A DNA stretch of 62,389 bases from Bradyrhizobium viridifuturi (lineage in GTDB: Bacteria; Pseudomonadota; Alphaproteobacteria; Rhizobiales; Xanthobacteraceae): NCBI RefSeq assembly GCF_001238275.1, contig NZ_LGTB01000050.1, positions 1 to 62,389 on the forward strand. The letters run 5' to 3'. Under the pieces are notes generated by a model. It was not told where the DNA came from. It made no database searches and saw only the letters and a program-made list of their open reading frames with translations. The translations under genes and the position numbers were made by a program. Below, piece by piece: positions 27,085-35,099 of this stretch (the first letter of the stretch is position 1; each line of letters starts with the position of its first letter).

Positions 27085-28011
27085 ATGGCGGATGCATCGC
27101 TCGGGCTCTGGACCGTACCGCTCGCCGTGTTCGGCGGCGCCATCCGCGTCTCGACGCCGTTCTTGTTCGTCAGCCTCGGCGAATGCATCACCGAGCGGTC
27201 TGGCCGCATCAATCTCGGCCTCGAGGGCACGCTGGTGATGGGCGCGATGAGCGCCTACGGCATCTCCTATCTCTCCGGCTCGCCGTGGCTTGGCGTGCTC
27301 GCGGCCGGCATCACCGGCGCGCTGTTCGGCGCGCTGCATGCCGGGATCTGCTCGCTGCCGCGCGTCAACGACATCGCGGTCGGCATCGCGCTGATGCTGC
27401 TCGGCACTGGCCTCGCCTTTTTCCTCGGCAAGCCGCTGATCGAGCCGACCGCCGCGCGGCTGCCGGCGATCGATTTCGGCTGGTGGAGCGATGTGCCGCA
27501 GCTGCGCGCGGCGCTGCGCATCAACGTGCTGTTCCTGATCGGCGTCGCCATCGCGCCGCTGCTCTACTGGGCATTCCGGACCACGCGCTGGGGCCTGTTG
27601 ATCCGCACCGCCGGCGAGAGCGCGGATGCCGCGCGCGCGATGGGCCATTCGGTGCTGCTGATCCGGTTGCGCGCCACCATGGTCGGCGGCTTCCTCGCCG
27701 GGATCGGCGGCTCGTTCCTGTCGCTGTTCTATCCCGGCAGCTGGAACGAAGGCCTCTCCTCCGGCCAGGGCATCACCGCGGTGGCGCTCGTCATCTTCGC
27801 GCGCTGGGATCCGATGCTGTGCCTATGGGCCTCGCTCGCCTTTGGCGGCGCCGCGGCGCTCGGGCCCGCGCTGCAATCGGTCGGCATCACCTCCGGCTAT
27901 CATTTGTTCAATGCCGCGCCCTACATCCTGACCTTGGCGATCATGATCATCACCTGCTCGCCGAAGCGCACGCTGACCGGCGCACCCGCCGAATTGTCCA
28001 TCACCCGATAG
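27085..28011 (+). CDS. ABC transporter permease, BMP/CUT2 nucleobase type (second)
   Basis: A 308-residue inner-membrane permease of the YufQ-like class, starting one base after the previous stop. It shows the family segments ECITERSGRINLGLEGTLVM and IRTAGESADAARAMGHSVLL. With the preceding protein it forms the channel for a nucleobase-like or ureide-like substrate. Confidence 0.92.
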   Translation: MADASLGLWTVPLAVFGGAIRVSTPFLFVSLGECITERSGRINLGLEGTLVMGAMSAYGISYLSGSPWLGVLAAGITGALFGALHAGICSLPRVNDIAVGIALMLLGTGLAFFLGKPLIEPTAARLPAIDFGWWSDVPQLRAALRINVLFLIGVAIAPLLYWAFRTTRWGLLIRTAGESADAARAMGHSVLLIRLRATMVGGFLAGIGGSFLSLFYPGSWNEGLSSGQGITAVALVIFARWDPMLCLWASLAFGGAAALGPALQSVGITSGYHLFNAAPYILTLAIMIITCSPKRTLTGAPAELSITR

Positions 28012-28028
28012 AGCCAGCGAGATCATTC

Positions 28029-28712
28029 ATGCCCGAGCGCTTCATCAAGTCCGAGCCCTACGCCTGGCCCTACAATGGCGACCTGCGGCCGGAGAACACC
28101 GCGCTTATCATTATCGACATGCAGACCGATTTCTGCGGCGTCGGCGGTTATGTCGACAAGATGGGCTACGACCTGTCGCTGACGCGGGCGCCGATCGAGC
28201 CGATCAGAAAGCTGCTCGCCGTGATGCGTGCGCAGGGCTTTCACATCATCCACACCCGCGAAGGCCACCGGGCCGACCTGGCCGACCTGCCCGCCAACAA
28301 GCGCTGGCGCTCGCGCCAGATCGGCGCCGGAATCGGAGACCCCGGCCCCTGCGGCCGCATCCTGGTGCGCGGCGAACCCGGCTGGGAAATCATCCCCGAT
28401 CTCGCGCCGCTGCCGGGCGAACCCATCATCGACAAGCCCGGCAAGGGATCGTTCTGCGCCACCGATCTCGAACTGATGCTGCGGCTGCGCGGCATCGAGA
28501 ACATCGTGCTGACCGGCATCACCACCGATGTCTGCGTCCACACCACGATGCGCGAGGCCAATGACCGCGGCTTCGAATGCGTGCTGGTCGAGGATTGCTG
28601 CGGGGCGACCGACAGGAGCAATCACGACCACGCGCTGAAGATGATCAAGATGCAGGGCGGCGTGTTCGGCGCAGTGACGAAATCCGCTGACCTGATCGGG
28701 GCATTGTCGTGA
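28029..28712 (+). CDS. biuH: Biuret amidohydrolase-like cysteine hydrolase
   Basis: A 227-residue isochorismatase-family amidase. The catalytic Asp30 (IIIDMQTDFCG), Lys136 (IIDKPGKG) and Cys169 (TTDVCVHTTM) correspond, with a constant offset of six, to the Asp36, Lys142 and Cys175 triad I recall for the characterised Rhizobium biuret hydrolase, and the N-terminal YAWPYNGDLRPENTALIIID is closely similar. It should turn biuret into allophanate and ammonia. It is embedded between permease and ATPase genes of the importer and overlaps the ATPase start (GTGA), so the imported compound or its product is the likely substrate. A related ureide is the alternative. Confidence 0.85.
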   Translation: MPERFIKSEPYAWPYNGDLRPENTALIIIDMQTDFCGVGGYVDKMGYDLSLTRAPIEPIRKLLAVMRAQGFHIIHTREGHRADLADLPANKRWRSRQIGAGIGDPGPCGRILVRGEPGWEIIPDLAPLPGEPIIDKPGKGSFCATDLELMLRLRGIENIVLTGITTDVCVHTTMREANDRGFECVLVEDCCGATDRSNHDHALKMIKMQGGVFGAVTKSADLIGALS

Positions 28713-30241
28713 TCATCGGCGAACCGCCCGCACCGTCAGGCGCGTTCGGCGTCGACGCCATCGCCATGACGATGCGGTTCGGCGACTTCCTCGCGCTCGA
28801 CAATGTCGAGCTCAAGGTGCGCCCCGGCTCGTTCCACGCGCTGCTGGGCGAGAACGGCGCGGGCAAGAGCACGCTGGTGAAATGCATCATGGGCTATTAC
28901 CATGCCACCGAGGGCGACATCATCGTCGGCGGTCGCCAGCAGAGCATCGCCAATCCCAAGAACGCGCATGCGCTCGGCCTCGGCATGGTCTACCAGCACT
29001 TCACGCTGGTGCCGGCGATGACGGTTGCCGAGAACCTGGTATTGGCGCGCGACGACGTGCCTCCGGTGGTCGACTGGCGCAAGGAGAAGAAGGAGCTCGA
29101 GGCCTTCCTGGCGCGGATGCCGTTCAAGGTGCCGCTCGACGCAAAGGTCTCCGACATCTCCGCCGGCGAGCGGCAGAAATGCGAGATCCTCAAGCAGCTC
29201 TATCTGAAGCGTCGCTTCCTGATCCTCGACGAGCCGACCTCGGTGCTGACGCCGGGCGAGGCCGACGAGGTGCTCGGCATGCTGCGCGCGATGGTGGTCG
29301 CGGGCGAATTGACCATCCTGATGATCACGCACAAGTTCCGCGAGGTGATGGCGTTTGCCGACGAGGTGACGATCCTGCGCCGCGGCAAGCTCGCCGGCAC
29401 CGGCCGGGTCGCCGACCTCACGCCCGACGAGATGGCGCGCACCATGATCGGCGCCGAGCAGTTGACGGTGCAGCCGCCGCGCACCGGTGAGACCGGCGCA
29501 GCGCGGCTCGAGCTCGACAAGCTCACTGCGCTTGACGATGCCGGCGCGATTGCCGTGCACGGCGTCTCGCTGACGGTGAAGAGCGGCGAGATCGTCGGCA
29601 TCGCCGGCGTGTCCGGCAATGGTCAGCGCCAGTTGGTCGAGGTGCTGGCGGGCCAGCGCGAAGCCGAAAGTGGCGTGATCCGCGTCCAGGGCGAGACTTA
29701 CTCGGCGAGCCGCGAGGAGATGCGGCGGCACAGGATGTCGCTATTGCCGGAGGAGCCGCTGAAGAACGCCTGTGTCGGCGGCATGAGCGTCGCCGACAAC
29801 ATCGCCTTCCGCGAGTTCGACCGCGCCCCGTTCGCGCGCGGCGGCTGGTGGCTGAATCGCTCGGCGTTCCGCGCCGACGCCGAACGCAAGATCAACCGCT
29901 ACAAGATCAAGACCCGCACGCCGGAGACGCCGATCGCGGCGCTGTCGGGCGGCAACGTGCAGCGCGCGGTGCTGGCGCGCGAGCTCTCGGGCGACGTCGA
30001 GGTGCTGGTCGCCGCCAATCCCTGCTTCGGGCTCGACTTCGCGGCGGTGGCGCAGATCCACGCCGAGATCATGGCTGCCCGCAACCGCGGCGCGGCGGTG
30101 CTGCTGGTCAGCGAAGACCTCGACGAATTGCTGGAACTGTCGGACCGGCTGGTCGTGATGTTCCACGGCGCGTTCGTGCACGAAGCCCGTGCGAGCGAAG
30201 CCGACCTCACCGAGATCGGCCGGCATATGGCGGGGCATTAG
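28709..30241 (+). CDS. ABC transporter double ATPase, nucleobase/sugar (CUT2) type
   Basis: A 510-residue protein with two ATPase domains. The first has an intact Walker A (GENGAGKST), and ISAGERQK and LDEPTSVLTPGE; the second has the degenerate GVSGNGQRQ site that is normal for this class, with LSGGNVQRAVLAREL. It powers the preceding permeases. The GTG start overlaps the biuret hydrolase-like stop. The operon ends here; the next two genes run the opposite way. Confidence 0.93.
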   Translation: MIIGEPPAPSGAFGVDAIAMTMRFGDFLALDNVELKVRPGSFHALLGENGAGKSTLVKCIMGYYHATEGDIIVGGRQQSIANPKNAHALGLGMVYQHFTLVPAMTVAENLVLARDDVPPVVDWRKEKKELEAFLARMPFKVPLDAKVSDISAGERQKCEILKQLYLKRRFLILDEPTSVLTPGEADEVLGMLRAMVVAGELTILMITHKFREVMAFADEVTILRRGKLAGTGRVADLTPDEMARTMIGAEQLTVQPPRTGETGAARLELDKLTALDDAGAIAVHGVSLTVKSGEIVGIAGVSGNGQRQLVEVLAGQREAESGVIRVQGETYSASREEMRRHRMSLLPEEPLKNACVGGMSVADNIAFREFDRAPFARGGWWLNRSAFRADAERKINRYKIKTRTPETPIAALSGGNVQRAVLARELSGDVEVLVAANPCFGLDFAAVAQIHAEIMAARNRGAAVLLVSEDLDELLELSDRLVVMFHGAFVHEARASEADLTEIGRHMAGH

Positions 30242-30250
30242 ATCGGGGCG

Positions 30251-31189
30251 CTAGGCGATCTCGAACGCTTCTGCGGCGAGATGCCTGAGATTGGCGTGCC
30301 AGTGCTCGGCGATCTGAAGCCGGGTCGGCACCCAGACGTGCTCGTGCTTCGCGATGTAGTCGAGGAAGCGCATCAGCGCGGCGGCGCGGCCGGGACGGCC
30401 GACGACGCGGCAATGCAGCCCGACCGACATCATCTTGGGAGACGTCGCGCCCTCGGCATAGAGCACGTCGAAACTGTCCTTCAGATAGGTGTAGAACTCG
30501 TCGCCGCCGCCAAAACCCTGTGCGTTGATGAAGCGCATGTCGTTGGCATCGAGCGTGTAGGGGATCACGAGATGCGGCTCGGTGCCGGCAGCCTTGATCC
30601 AGTACGGCAGATCGTCGGCATAGGAATCGCAGAGATAGCGCAGACCGCCCGCTTCCATCAAAAGCCGCAGCGTGTTGATCGAGGAGCGGCCGGTGTACCA
30701 GCCGAGCGGCGGCGCCCCGGTCGCCTCGGTATGCACCGCGACGGCGCGGGCGATCTCCGCGCGCTCCTCGTCCTCCGACATGTCCTTGTGCTCGACCCAG
30801 CGCAGGCTGTGGCTTGCGATATCCCAGCCCGCCTCCTGCATCGCGGTGACCACGTCCGGATTGCGCTTCAGCGCCATCGCGACGCCGAACACGGTCGCCG
30901 GCAGCTTCCGCTCGGTGAACATCCGCCACAGCCGCCAGAAGCCGGCGCGCGAGCCATATTCGAACATCGTCTCGATGTTGGCGTGACGCTGGCCGACCCA
31001 GGGCTGCGCGCCCAGCACGTCGGACAGGAACGCTTCCGAGGCGCGATCGCCGTGCAGGATGTTGTTCTCGCCGCCCTCCTCGAAATTGACCACGAACTGC
31101 ACCGCGACACGCGCGGCGTCTGGCCATTTCGGATCCGGCGGCGTGCGGCCGTAGCCGCGGAGATCGCGCGGGTAGCGGGCCTCGGTCAC
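30251..31189 (-). CDS. puuE: Allantoinase PuuE (polysaccharide deacetylase fold)
   Basis: A 312-residue protein matching the PuuE allantoinase of the urate pathway, which opens allantoin to allantoate. Diagnostic stretches are YPRDLRGYGRTPPDPKWPDA, QFVVNFEEGGENNILHGD, GWYTGRSSINT, SYADDLPYW and PYTLDANDMRF. It is distinct from cyclic amidohydrolase allantoinases. The GTG start lies one base after the stop of the DUF3830 gene, so the two are coupled. It converges on the ureide importer; an allantoate-type amidohydrolase lies 6 kb away. Confidence 0.9.
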   Translation of the reverse strand: MTEARYPRDLRGYGRTPPDPKWPDAARVAVQFVVNFEEGGENNILHGDRASEAFLSDVLGAQPWVGQRHANIETMFEYGSRAGFWRLWRMFTERKLPATVFGVAMALKRNPDVVTAMQEAGWDIASHSLRWVEHKDMSEDEERAEIARAVAVHTEATGAPPLGWYTGRSSINTLRLLMEAGGLRYLCDSYADDLPYWIKAAGTEPHLVIPYTLDANDMRFINAQGFGGGDEFYTYLKDSFDVLYAEGATSPKMMSVGLHCRVVGRPGRAAALMRFLDYIAKHEHVWVPTRLQIAEHWHANLRHLAAEAFEIA

Positions 31190-31190
31190 A

Positions 31191-31604
31191 TCAGACTTCC
31201 TCGAAGCGGATGTTCTGCGCGCCCTTCCACAAAACGGTCTTGCCGAAGGCGGTGAGATTCTCCAGCCCCGAGGTCAGCGTGATGAAATGATTGCCGGCGA
31301 GTTGGCCCATCTTGCTGGCGAAGTGCACGCCGCCATAGGCGAGCAGGATTTCGGTCTCGCTGATGCCGCCGGGATAGAGGATGATCTGGCCCGGCGCCGG
31401 ATAGCTGGTGTGGTTCTCGTAGGAGACGCCGAAATCGAGATCGCCGAGCGGCATCCAGACGCCCTCGCCGCTCCAGCGCACGTGGATCGCCTGGCTCTCG
31501 AACGGCATCGCCTTGCGGAACGCGGCGACCGTCTTCGGCGCCAGCTGTTCCTCGAAACGGGCGTCAAAGGTGAAATCGCCGGCGCGGACAATCAGTTTGC
31601 TCAT
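31191..31604 (-). CDS. DUF3830 protein (cyclophilin-like fold)
   Basis: A 137-residue protein of the DUF3830 family, which has a cyclophilin-like barrel (FDARFEEQLAPKTVAAFRKA, DLDFGVSYENHTSYPAPGQI, ETEILLAYGGVHFASKMGQL). No enzymatic activity is established. The ATG at 31604 follows gagag. It is the first gene of a two-gene operon with puuE, a pairing that suggests a role in ureide metabolism, perhaps binding an intermediate; that is inference. Confidence 0.85.
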   Translation of the reverse strand: MSKLIVRAGDFTFDARFEEQLAPKTVAAFRKAMPFESQAIHVRWSGEGVWMPLGDLDFGVSYENHTSYPAPGQIILYPGGISETEILLAYGGVHFASKMGQLAGNHFITLTSGLENLTAFGKTVLWKGAQNIRFEEV

Positions 31605-31798
31605 CGGACTCTCGTGGGTACTGGAAGAAGTGATGCTCCAACCATTGCCGCCGGCCCGCGCCGGACGCAAGGCCGATTCCGGCCCAAAATGCCGGTTTTT
31701 GCCGCAAGGGCGGCTGCCGCAACGCAGATTTGAGCAGGGTTGCGTTGCGCCCCGCCTCCCCCTTTGCGAACCTGACTGCACTCACAGGAGGACGGTTG

Positions 31799-32533
31799 AT
31801 GACAACAAACAGCTTGCACGGACATGTGGCGCTGGTGACCGGCGGATCGCGCGGCATTGGTGCTGCGATCGTCAAGATGCTGGCGGAGGCCGGAGCTGCC
31901 GTCGCCATCAACTATCGCGAACGCTCGGCCGAGGCCGAGACACTGGCGAAGGGCATCATTGCCGCCGGCGGCCGGGCGGTCGCGATCGCCGCCGACGTCT
32001 CGGAGGCTGCAGCCGTCGCCGGCCTGGTCGAGCGTGCCAAGGCCGAGCTCGGCCCGATCGACATCCTCGTCAACAATGCCGGGATCGCGATCGTCAGGGG
32101 TGTCGACGATCTCACCGAGGAGGATTTCGACCGCACCATCACGGTCAATCTCAAGTCGGCGTTCCTGTGCACGCAGGCGGTGCTGCCGATGATGCGCACC
32201 CGGAAATGGGGCCGCATCGTCAACATCTCCTCCGGTGCCGCGCGCGGCGCGGGCTCGATCGGCCCGCACTACAATGCATCGAAGGCGGCCATGGAGGGCA
32301 TGACCCGCGGCTATGCCGCACGCCTCGTCAAAGAGGGCATCACCGTCAACGCGGTCGCGCCCTCGCTGATCGAGACCGACATGATGAAGGGACAGAGCGA
32401 CCTGGTCAGCCGGATCCCGGTCGGCCGCTTCGGCACCGCCGAAGAGGTGGCGCAGGCCGTGATGCTGCTGGTCAACAATCCTTACATGACCGGACAGACC
32501 ATCGCGATGAGCGGCGGCATGGCGTTCAACTAG
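31799..32533 (+). CDS. SDR-family oxidoreductase (FabG-like)
   Basis: A 244-residue NAD(P)-dependent short-chain dehydrogenase with an intact motif set: TGGSRGIG near the N-terminus, NNAG, catalytic Ser in NISSGAARG and YNASK. The ATG follows aggagg at seven bases, a strong ribosome site. Related proteins reduce 3-oxoacyl substrates, but the substrate here is unknown. It is followed after 48 bases by a small leader peptide gene with its own promoter. Confidence 0.9.
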   Translation: MTTNSLHGHVALVTGGSRGIGAAIVKMLAEAGAAVAINYRERSAEAETLAKGIIAAGGRAVAIAADVSEAAAVAGLVERAKAELGPIDILVNNAGIAIVRGVDDLTEEDFDRTITVNLKSAFLCTQAVLPMMRTRKWGRIVNISSGAARGAGSIGPHYNASKAAMEGMTRGYAARLVKEGITVNAVAPSLIETDMMKGQSDLVSRIPVGRFGTAEEVAQAVMLLVNNPYMTGQTIAMSGGMAFN

Positions 32534-32544
32534 GGCTGGCACAT

Positions 32545-32573
32545 CTTGACCCGACAGCGCGATTGCCCTACGC
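32545..32573 (+). promoter_or_regulatory. Housekeeping-type promoter of the trp leader
   Basis: A cttgacc -35 (32545-32551) and a ctacgc -10 (32568-32573) are about 16-17 bases apart. The transcript would begin seven to nine bases later, almost exactly on the A of the leader ATG at 32582, so the leader would be leaderless, as I recall for trpL in Sinorhizobium. Confidence 0.6.
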
Positions 32574-32581
32574 CTCAGGCC

Positions 32582-32629
32582 ATGAACCGCTCGATCCTGA
32601 TCGCCAATTTCTGGTGGCTCGCCGACTGA
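32582..32629 (+). CDS. Tryptophan-rich leader peptide upstream of trpS
   Basis: A 15-codon reading frame encoding MNRSILIANFWWLAD, with two adjacent Trp codons at 32612-32617. It is the classic sensor of a ribosome-mediated attenuator: when charged tRNA-Trp is scarce, the ribosome stalls at the Trp pair. It lies between a well-placed promoter and alternative hairpins ending in an oligo-T terminator, and 109 bases before the trpS start. No Shine-Dalgarno is obvious, which fits a leaderless start. Rhizobial trpL is known before trpE; the trpS location is the point of interest. Confidence 0.78.
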   Translation: MNRSILIANFWWLAD

Positions 32630-32687
32630 CAGGCGGGCCGAAACGCGTTCATGCATTTTCGGGGCCGCCGCATTGGGCGGCCTTTTT
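32616..32687 (+). promoter_or_regulatory. Attenuator: alternative hairpins before trpS
   Basis: Segment 1 ggctcgcc (32616-32623, inside the leader) pairs with segment 2 ggcgggcc (32632-32639). Segment 2 extended to 32643 (ggcgggccgaaa) pairs instead with segment 3 tttcggggccgcc (32657-32669). Segment 3 can otherwise pair with segment 4 ggcggcc (32676-32682), followed by five T. The 2:3 hairpin and the 3:4 terminator exclude each other. Stalling at the Trp codons would cover segment 1 and favour read-through. Confidence 0.78.
32663..32687 (+). terminator. Rho-independent terminator of the trpS attenuator
   Basis: A perfect seven-base stem (ggccgcc, loop gcattg, ggcggcc) followed directly by ttttt. 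It lies 51 bases before the trpS ATG, so it is best read as a conditional terminator. Confidence 0.85.
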
Positions 32688-32738
32688 CATGTCAGCAGCC
32701 CGCATGCGGCGTCCCCATTCAACCGAATGGAGATAGCC

Positions 32739-33739
32739 ATGACCAAACCGATCATCCTCACCGGCGACCGCACCACCGGGCCGCTGCATCTCGGCCATTA
32801 CGCCGGCTCGCTCCGCAGCCGCCTGAGATTTCAGGACACCCATACGCAATTCCTGCTGCTCGCCGACATGCAGGCGCTGACCGACAATGCGCACGACGTC
32901 GGCAAGGTCCGCAGCAACGTCATCGAGGTTGCGCTGGATTATCTCGCCGTCGGGATCGATCCGAGCGGACGTCAATCTGCCTGCAGTCGCAGCTTCCCGC
33001 GCTCGCCGAACTGTCGATGCTCTATCTCAACCTCGTCACCGTCGCACGGCTGGAGCGCAACCCCACCATCAAGGACGAGATCCGCGCGCGCGGTTTCGGG
33101 CGCGACATCCCGGCGGGCTTCCTGTGCTACCCGGTGGCGCAGGCTGCCGACATCACCGCGTTTCGTGCCACTGTCGTCCCGGTCGGCGAGGACCAGGCAC
33201 CGCTGATCGAGCAGACCAACGAGATCGTCCGGCGCGTCAACACGCTCGCCGGCCGGCCGCTGCTGCCGGAGGCCGAGGCCATCATCCCGCGCGCCGGACG
33301 GCTGCCCGGCATCGACGGGCGTGCGAAGATGAGTAAGTCCGCGGGCAATGCGATCCCGCTCTCGGCCTCGCCCGATGACATCTCGGCCGCGGTGCGGGCG
33401 ATGTTCACCGATCCCGGTCATCTGCGCGTCGCCGACCCCGGCAAGGTCGAGGGCAATGTCGTCTTTACATACCTCGACGCGTTCGACGACGATCATGACG
33501 CCGTCGAGGAGCTGAAGGCGCATTATCGGCACGGCGGCCTCGGCGACGTGACGGTCAAGCGGCGGCTTGAAGACATCCTGCAAGCCCTGGTCGCGCCGAT
33601 CCGGACACGGCGCGCCGAGCTCTCGACCAATCGCGATCACGTCGTCGACGCGATCAGGCGCGGAACCCTGAAAGCGCGGGAGATCACCGAGCGCACCAAG
33701 CGCGACGTCATGGCGGGGCTCGGCTTGTTCCAGCTCTGA
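32739..33739 (+). pseudogene. trpS: Tryptophanyl-tRNA synthetase, frameshifted
   Basis: A class I tRNA synthetase of about 333 residues that charges tRNA-Trp. The first frame (ATG after ggagatagcc) carries the HIGH-type motif GPLHLGHYAGSL; after a one-base loss near 32960-32965 the protein continues in another frame with RTSICLQSQLPALAELSMLY and the KMSKS motif (AKMSKSAGNAI). Adding one G gives Gly-Ile-Asp-Pro-Glu-Arg-Thr. A synthetase gene is an unlikely place for decay unless another trpS exists, so a sequencing error is favoured. Expression should be controlled by the upstream attenuator. Confidence 0.88.
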
Positions 33740-33795
33740 ACCTGTCATCAAACCATGGCAGGAACTGTGCTTGGCTAGGGCAGTTGTCCGTTTTC

Positions 33796-33841
33796 AGCAT
33801 GATCTCCTCGGAAACCGCTTCGCACTTTTCCGGATCATGCT
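33796..33841. repeat. Dispersed palindromic repeat, family A (copy 3)
   Basis: Starts agcatgatctcctcgg and ends cttttccggatcatgct; the outer arms agcatgatc and gatcatgct are complementary. It ends directly before the GTG of the next small gene. Confidence 0.75.
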
Positions 33842-34068
33842 GTGGCGAAACCGGATTTGGAGCCTGTCGTGATCGATCCGAAAACGCTTCTCGAACGCGC
33901 CGCGCAGTTGGCCAATCAGCCAAGGGCGAAGAGGACCAAGGCATCCGCGAGCGGCTGCTGCGCATGGCCGAACACTATCGCGATCTCGCCGCGCATGAGG
34001 CCTGGGCGCATGAAAACCCGCCATCGGTCGGCGCGCTCACGGGAGCGCTCGGCAGCCGCCCGCATTGA
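33842..34068 (+). pseudogene. Small conserved hypothetical protein, frameshifted
   Basis: A protein of about 75 residues split by one missing base near 33920. The first frame gives AKPDLEPVVIDPKTLLERAA; the second continues AKGEEDQGIRERLLRMAEHY and RDLAAHEAWAHE. Adding a G yields Asn-Gln-Ala-Lys-Gly-Glu. The helical core with RLLRMAEHYRDLA resembles many small rhizobial proteins of unknown role. The GTG start is uncertain because it directly follows a repeat and has no clear ribosome site. Confidence 0.5.
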
Positions 34069-34095
34069 GCTGCTCGCGCAAGCGATGTCGTTTTG

Positions 34096-34986
34096 TCAGC
34101 TGACGCGAATCCGGTAGCTGAGCGACTGACGCGCTCGCGGGGCGATCAGCATCAGGCCGGGCTTGTCGGCGAACTCGCCATCGAACTCCGCCGGACTGGC
34201 AAAACCGTACCATGGCTCGATGCAAAGGAACGGAGCCCCGCCAACCTTCGACCAGACGCCAAGTTCGCGGAAGCCGCGCCAGGAAATCTCGATCGCCGGG
34301 CCTTGCGTGGCTGCTGCCGGACCCAGTGTCGCCGTGAAGAGGATCGATGTGCTTGCGATCTGATCGAAGACCATCGCGTCGTCATCGAACAGTTCCTCCG
34401 TCAGCGCAAGCATTCTGCCCTTGACCGGATTGGGTTCAGGTTGCCGCCGCATCAATCCATCCTTCAACCGCCGGATCGGCGCGCCCTCAGGCTTGCCGAA
34501 GGTCAGCGTGTAGGCCTCCTTCGGCAGCCCCGGCACCAGCGGCCAATTGAACGCGGGATGACCGCCGAGCGAGGCCGGCAGCATCTCGTCGCCGGTGTTG
34601 ATGATCTCGAAGCCGACCTCGAGATCGGCGCCATCGACGGCGTAGGTGACTTCCAGCCTGAACGCGAAGGGATAGCGCGCCCGGGTTTCCGCATCGTCTG
34701 ACAGCGCGAGCTTGCACGACCGGGCGCTCTGCTCCAGCCAGTCGAAGCGGCGGTCGCGCGCGAAGCCGTGCTGCGTCATCGGATAGGTCTTGCCGTCGTG
34801 GCGAAGCGTGTCGTTCTTCAACCGGCCGACGATCGGGAACAGGATCGGCGCATGGCGCGGCCATTGCGGGCCGGCCTGCCACAGCAGTTCCCTGCCCTCG
34901 GCGTTCCTGAGCGACGACAATTCGGCGCCCTGGGCGTTGATGGTTGCGGCAATCCCGTCGCCGCGCAGGGTGTGACTGTCGCTCAT
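34096..34986 (-). CDS. Aldose 1-epimerase family protein (mutarotase-like)
   Basis: A 296-residue protein of the galactose mutarotase-like fold, which interconverts anomers of sugars or sugar phosphates. Family residues visible are His in MTQHGFARDRRFDW, GGHPAFNWPLVPG and the late acidic region IEPWYGFASP. The ATG at 34986 follows gagg. The specific sugar is unknown and it stands alone between a small hypothetical gene and an enoyl-CoA hydratase gene. Confidence 0.87.
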   Translation of the reverse strand: MSDSHTLRGDGIAATINAQGAELSSLRNAEGRELLWQAGPQWPRHAPILFPIVGRLKNDTLRHDGKTYPMTQHGFARDRRFDWLEQSARSCKLALSDDAETRARYPFAFRLEVTYAVDGADLEVGFEIINTGDEMLPASLGGHPAFNWPLVPGLPKEAYTLTFGKPEGAPIRRLKDGLMRRQPEPNPVKGRMLALTEELFDDDAMVFDQIASTSILFTATLGPAAATQGPAIEISWRGFRELGVWSKVGGAPFLCIEPWYGFASPAEFDGEFADKPGLMLIAPRARQSLSYRIRVS

Positions 34987-35099
34987 GGATGGCCTCGTCG
35001 GGGTTGCACTGTGCCCCGTCACGAGATGTTCGATACCGGCGAAGCCGTCAACCCCAAAGCGATGGGGCCGCCCGCGCGTGGCGGCCCCGGGCGCCAAGC

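Noticed and set aside
31667..31681. Possible sixth sigma-54 promoter on the minus strand before DUF3830-puuE
   Set aside because: CGGAATCGGCCTTGC keeps GG and GC spacing but only TTGC and GG match. In GC-rich DNA this level of match is expected by chance.
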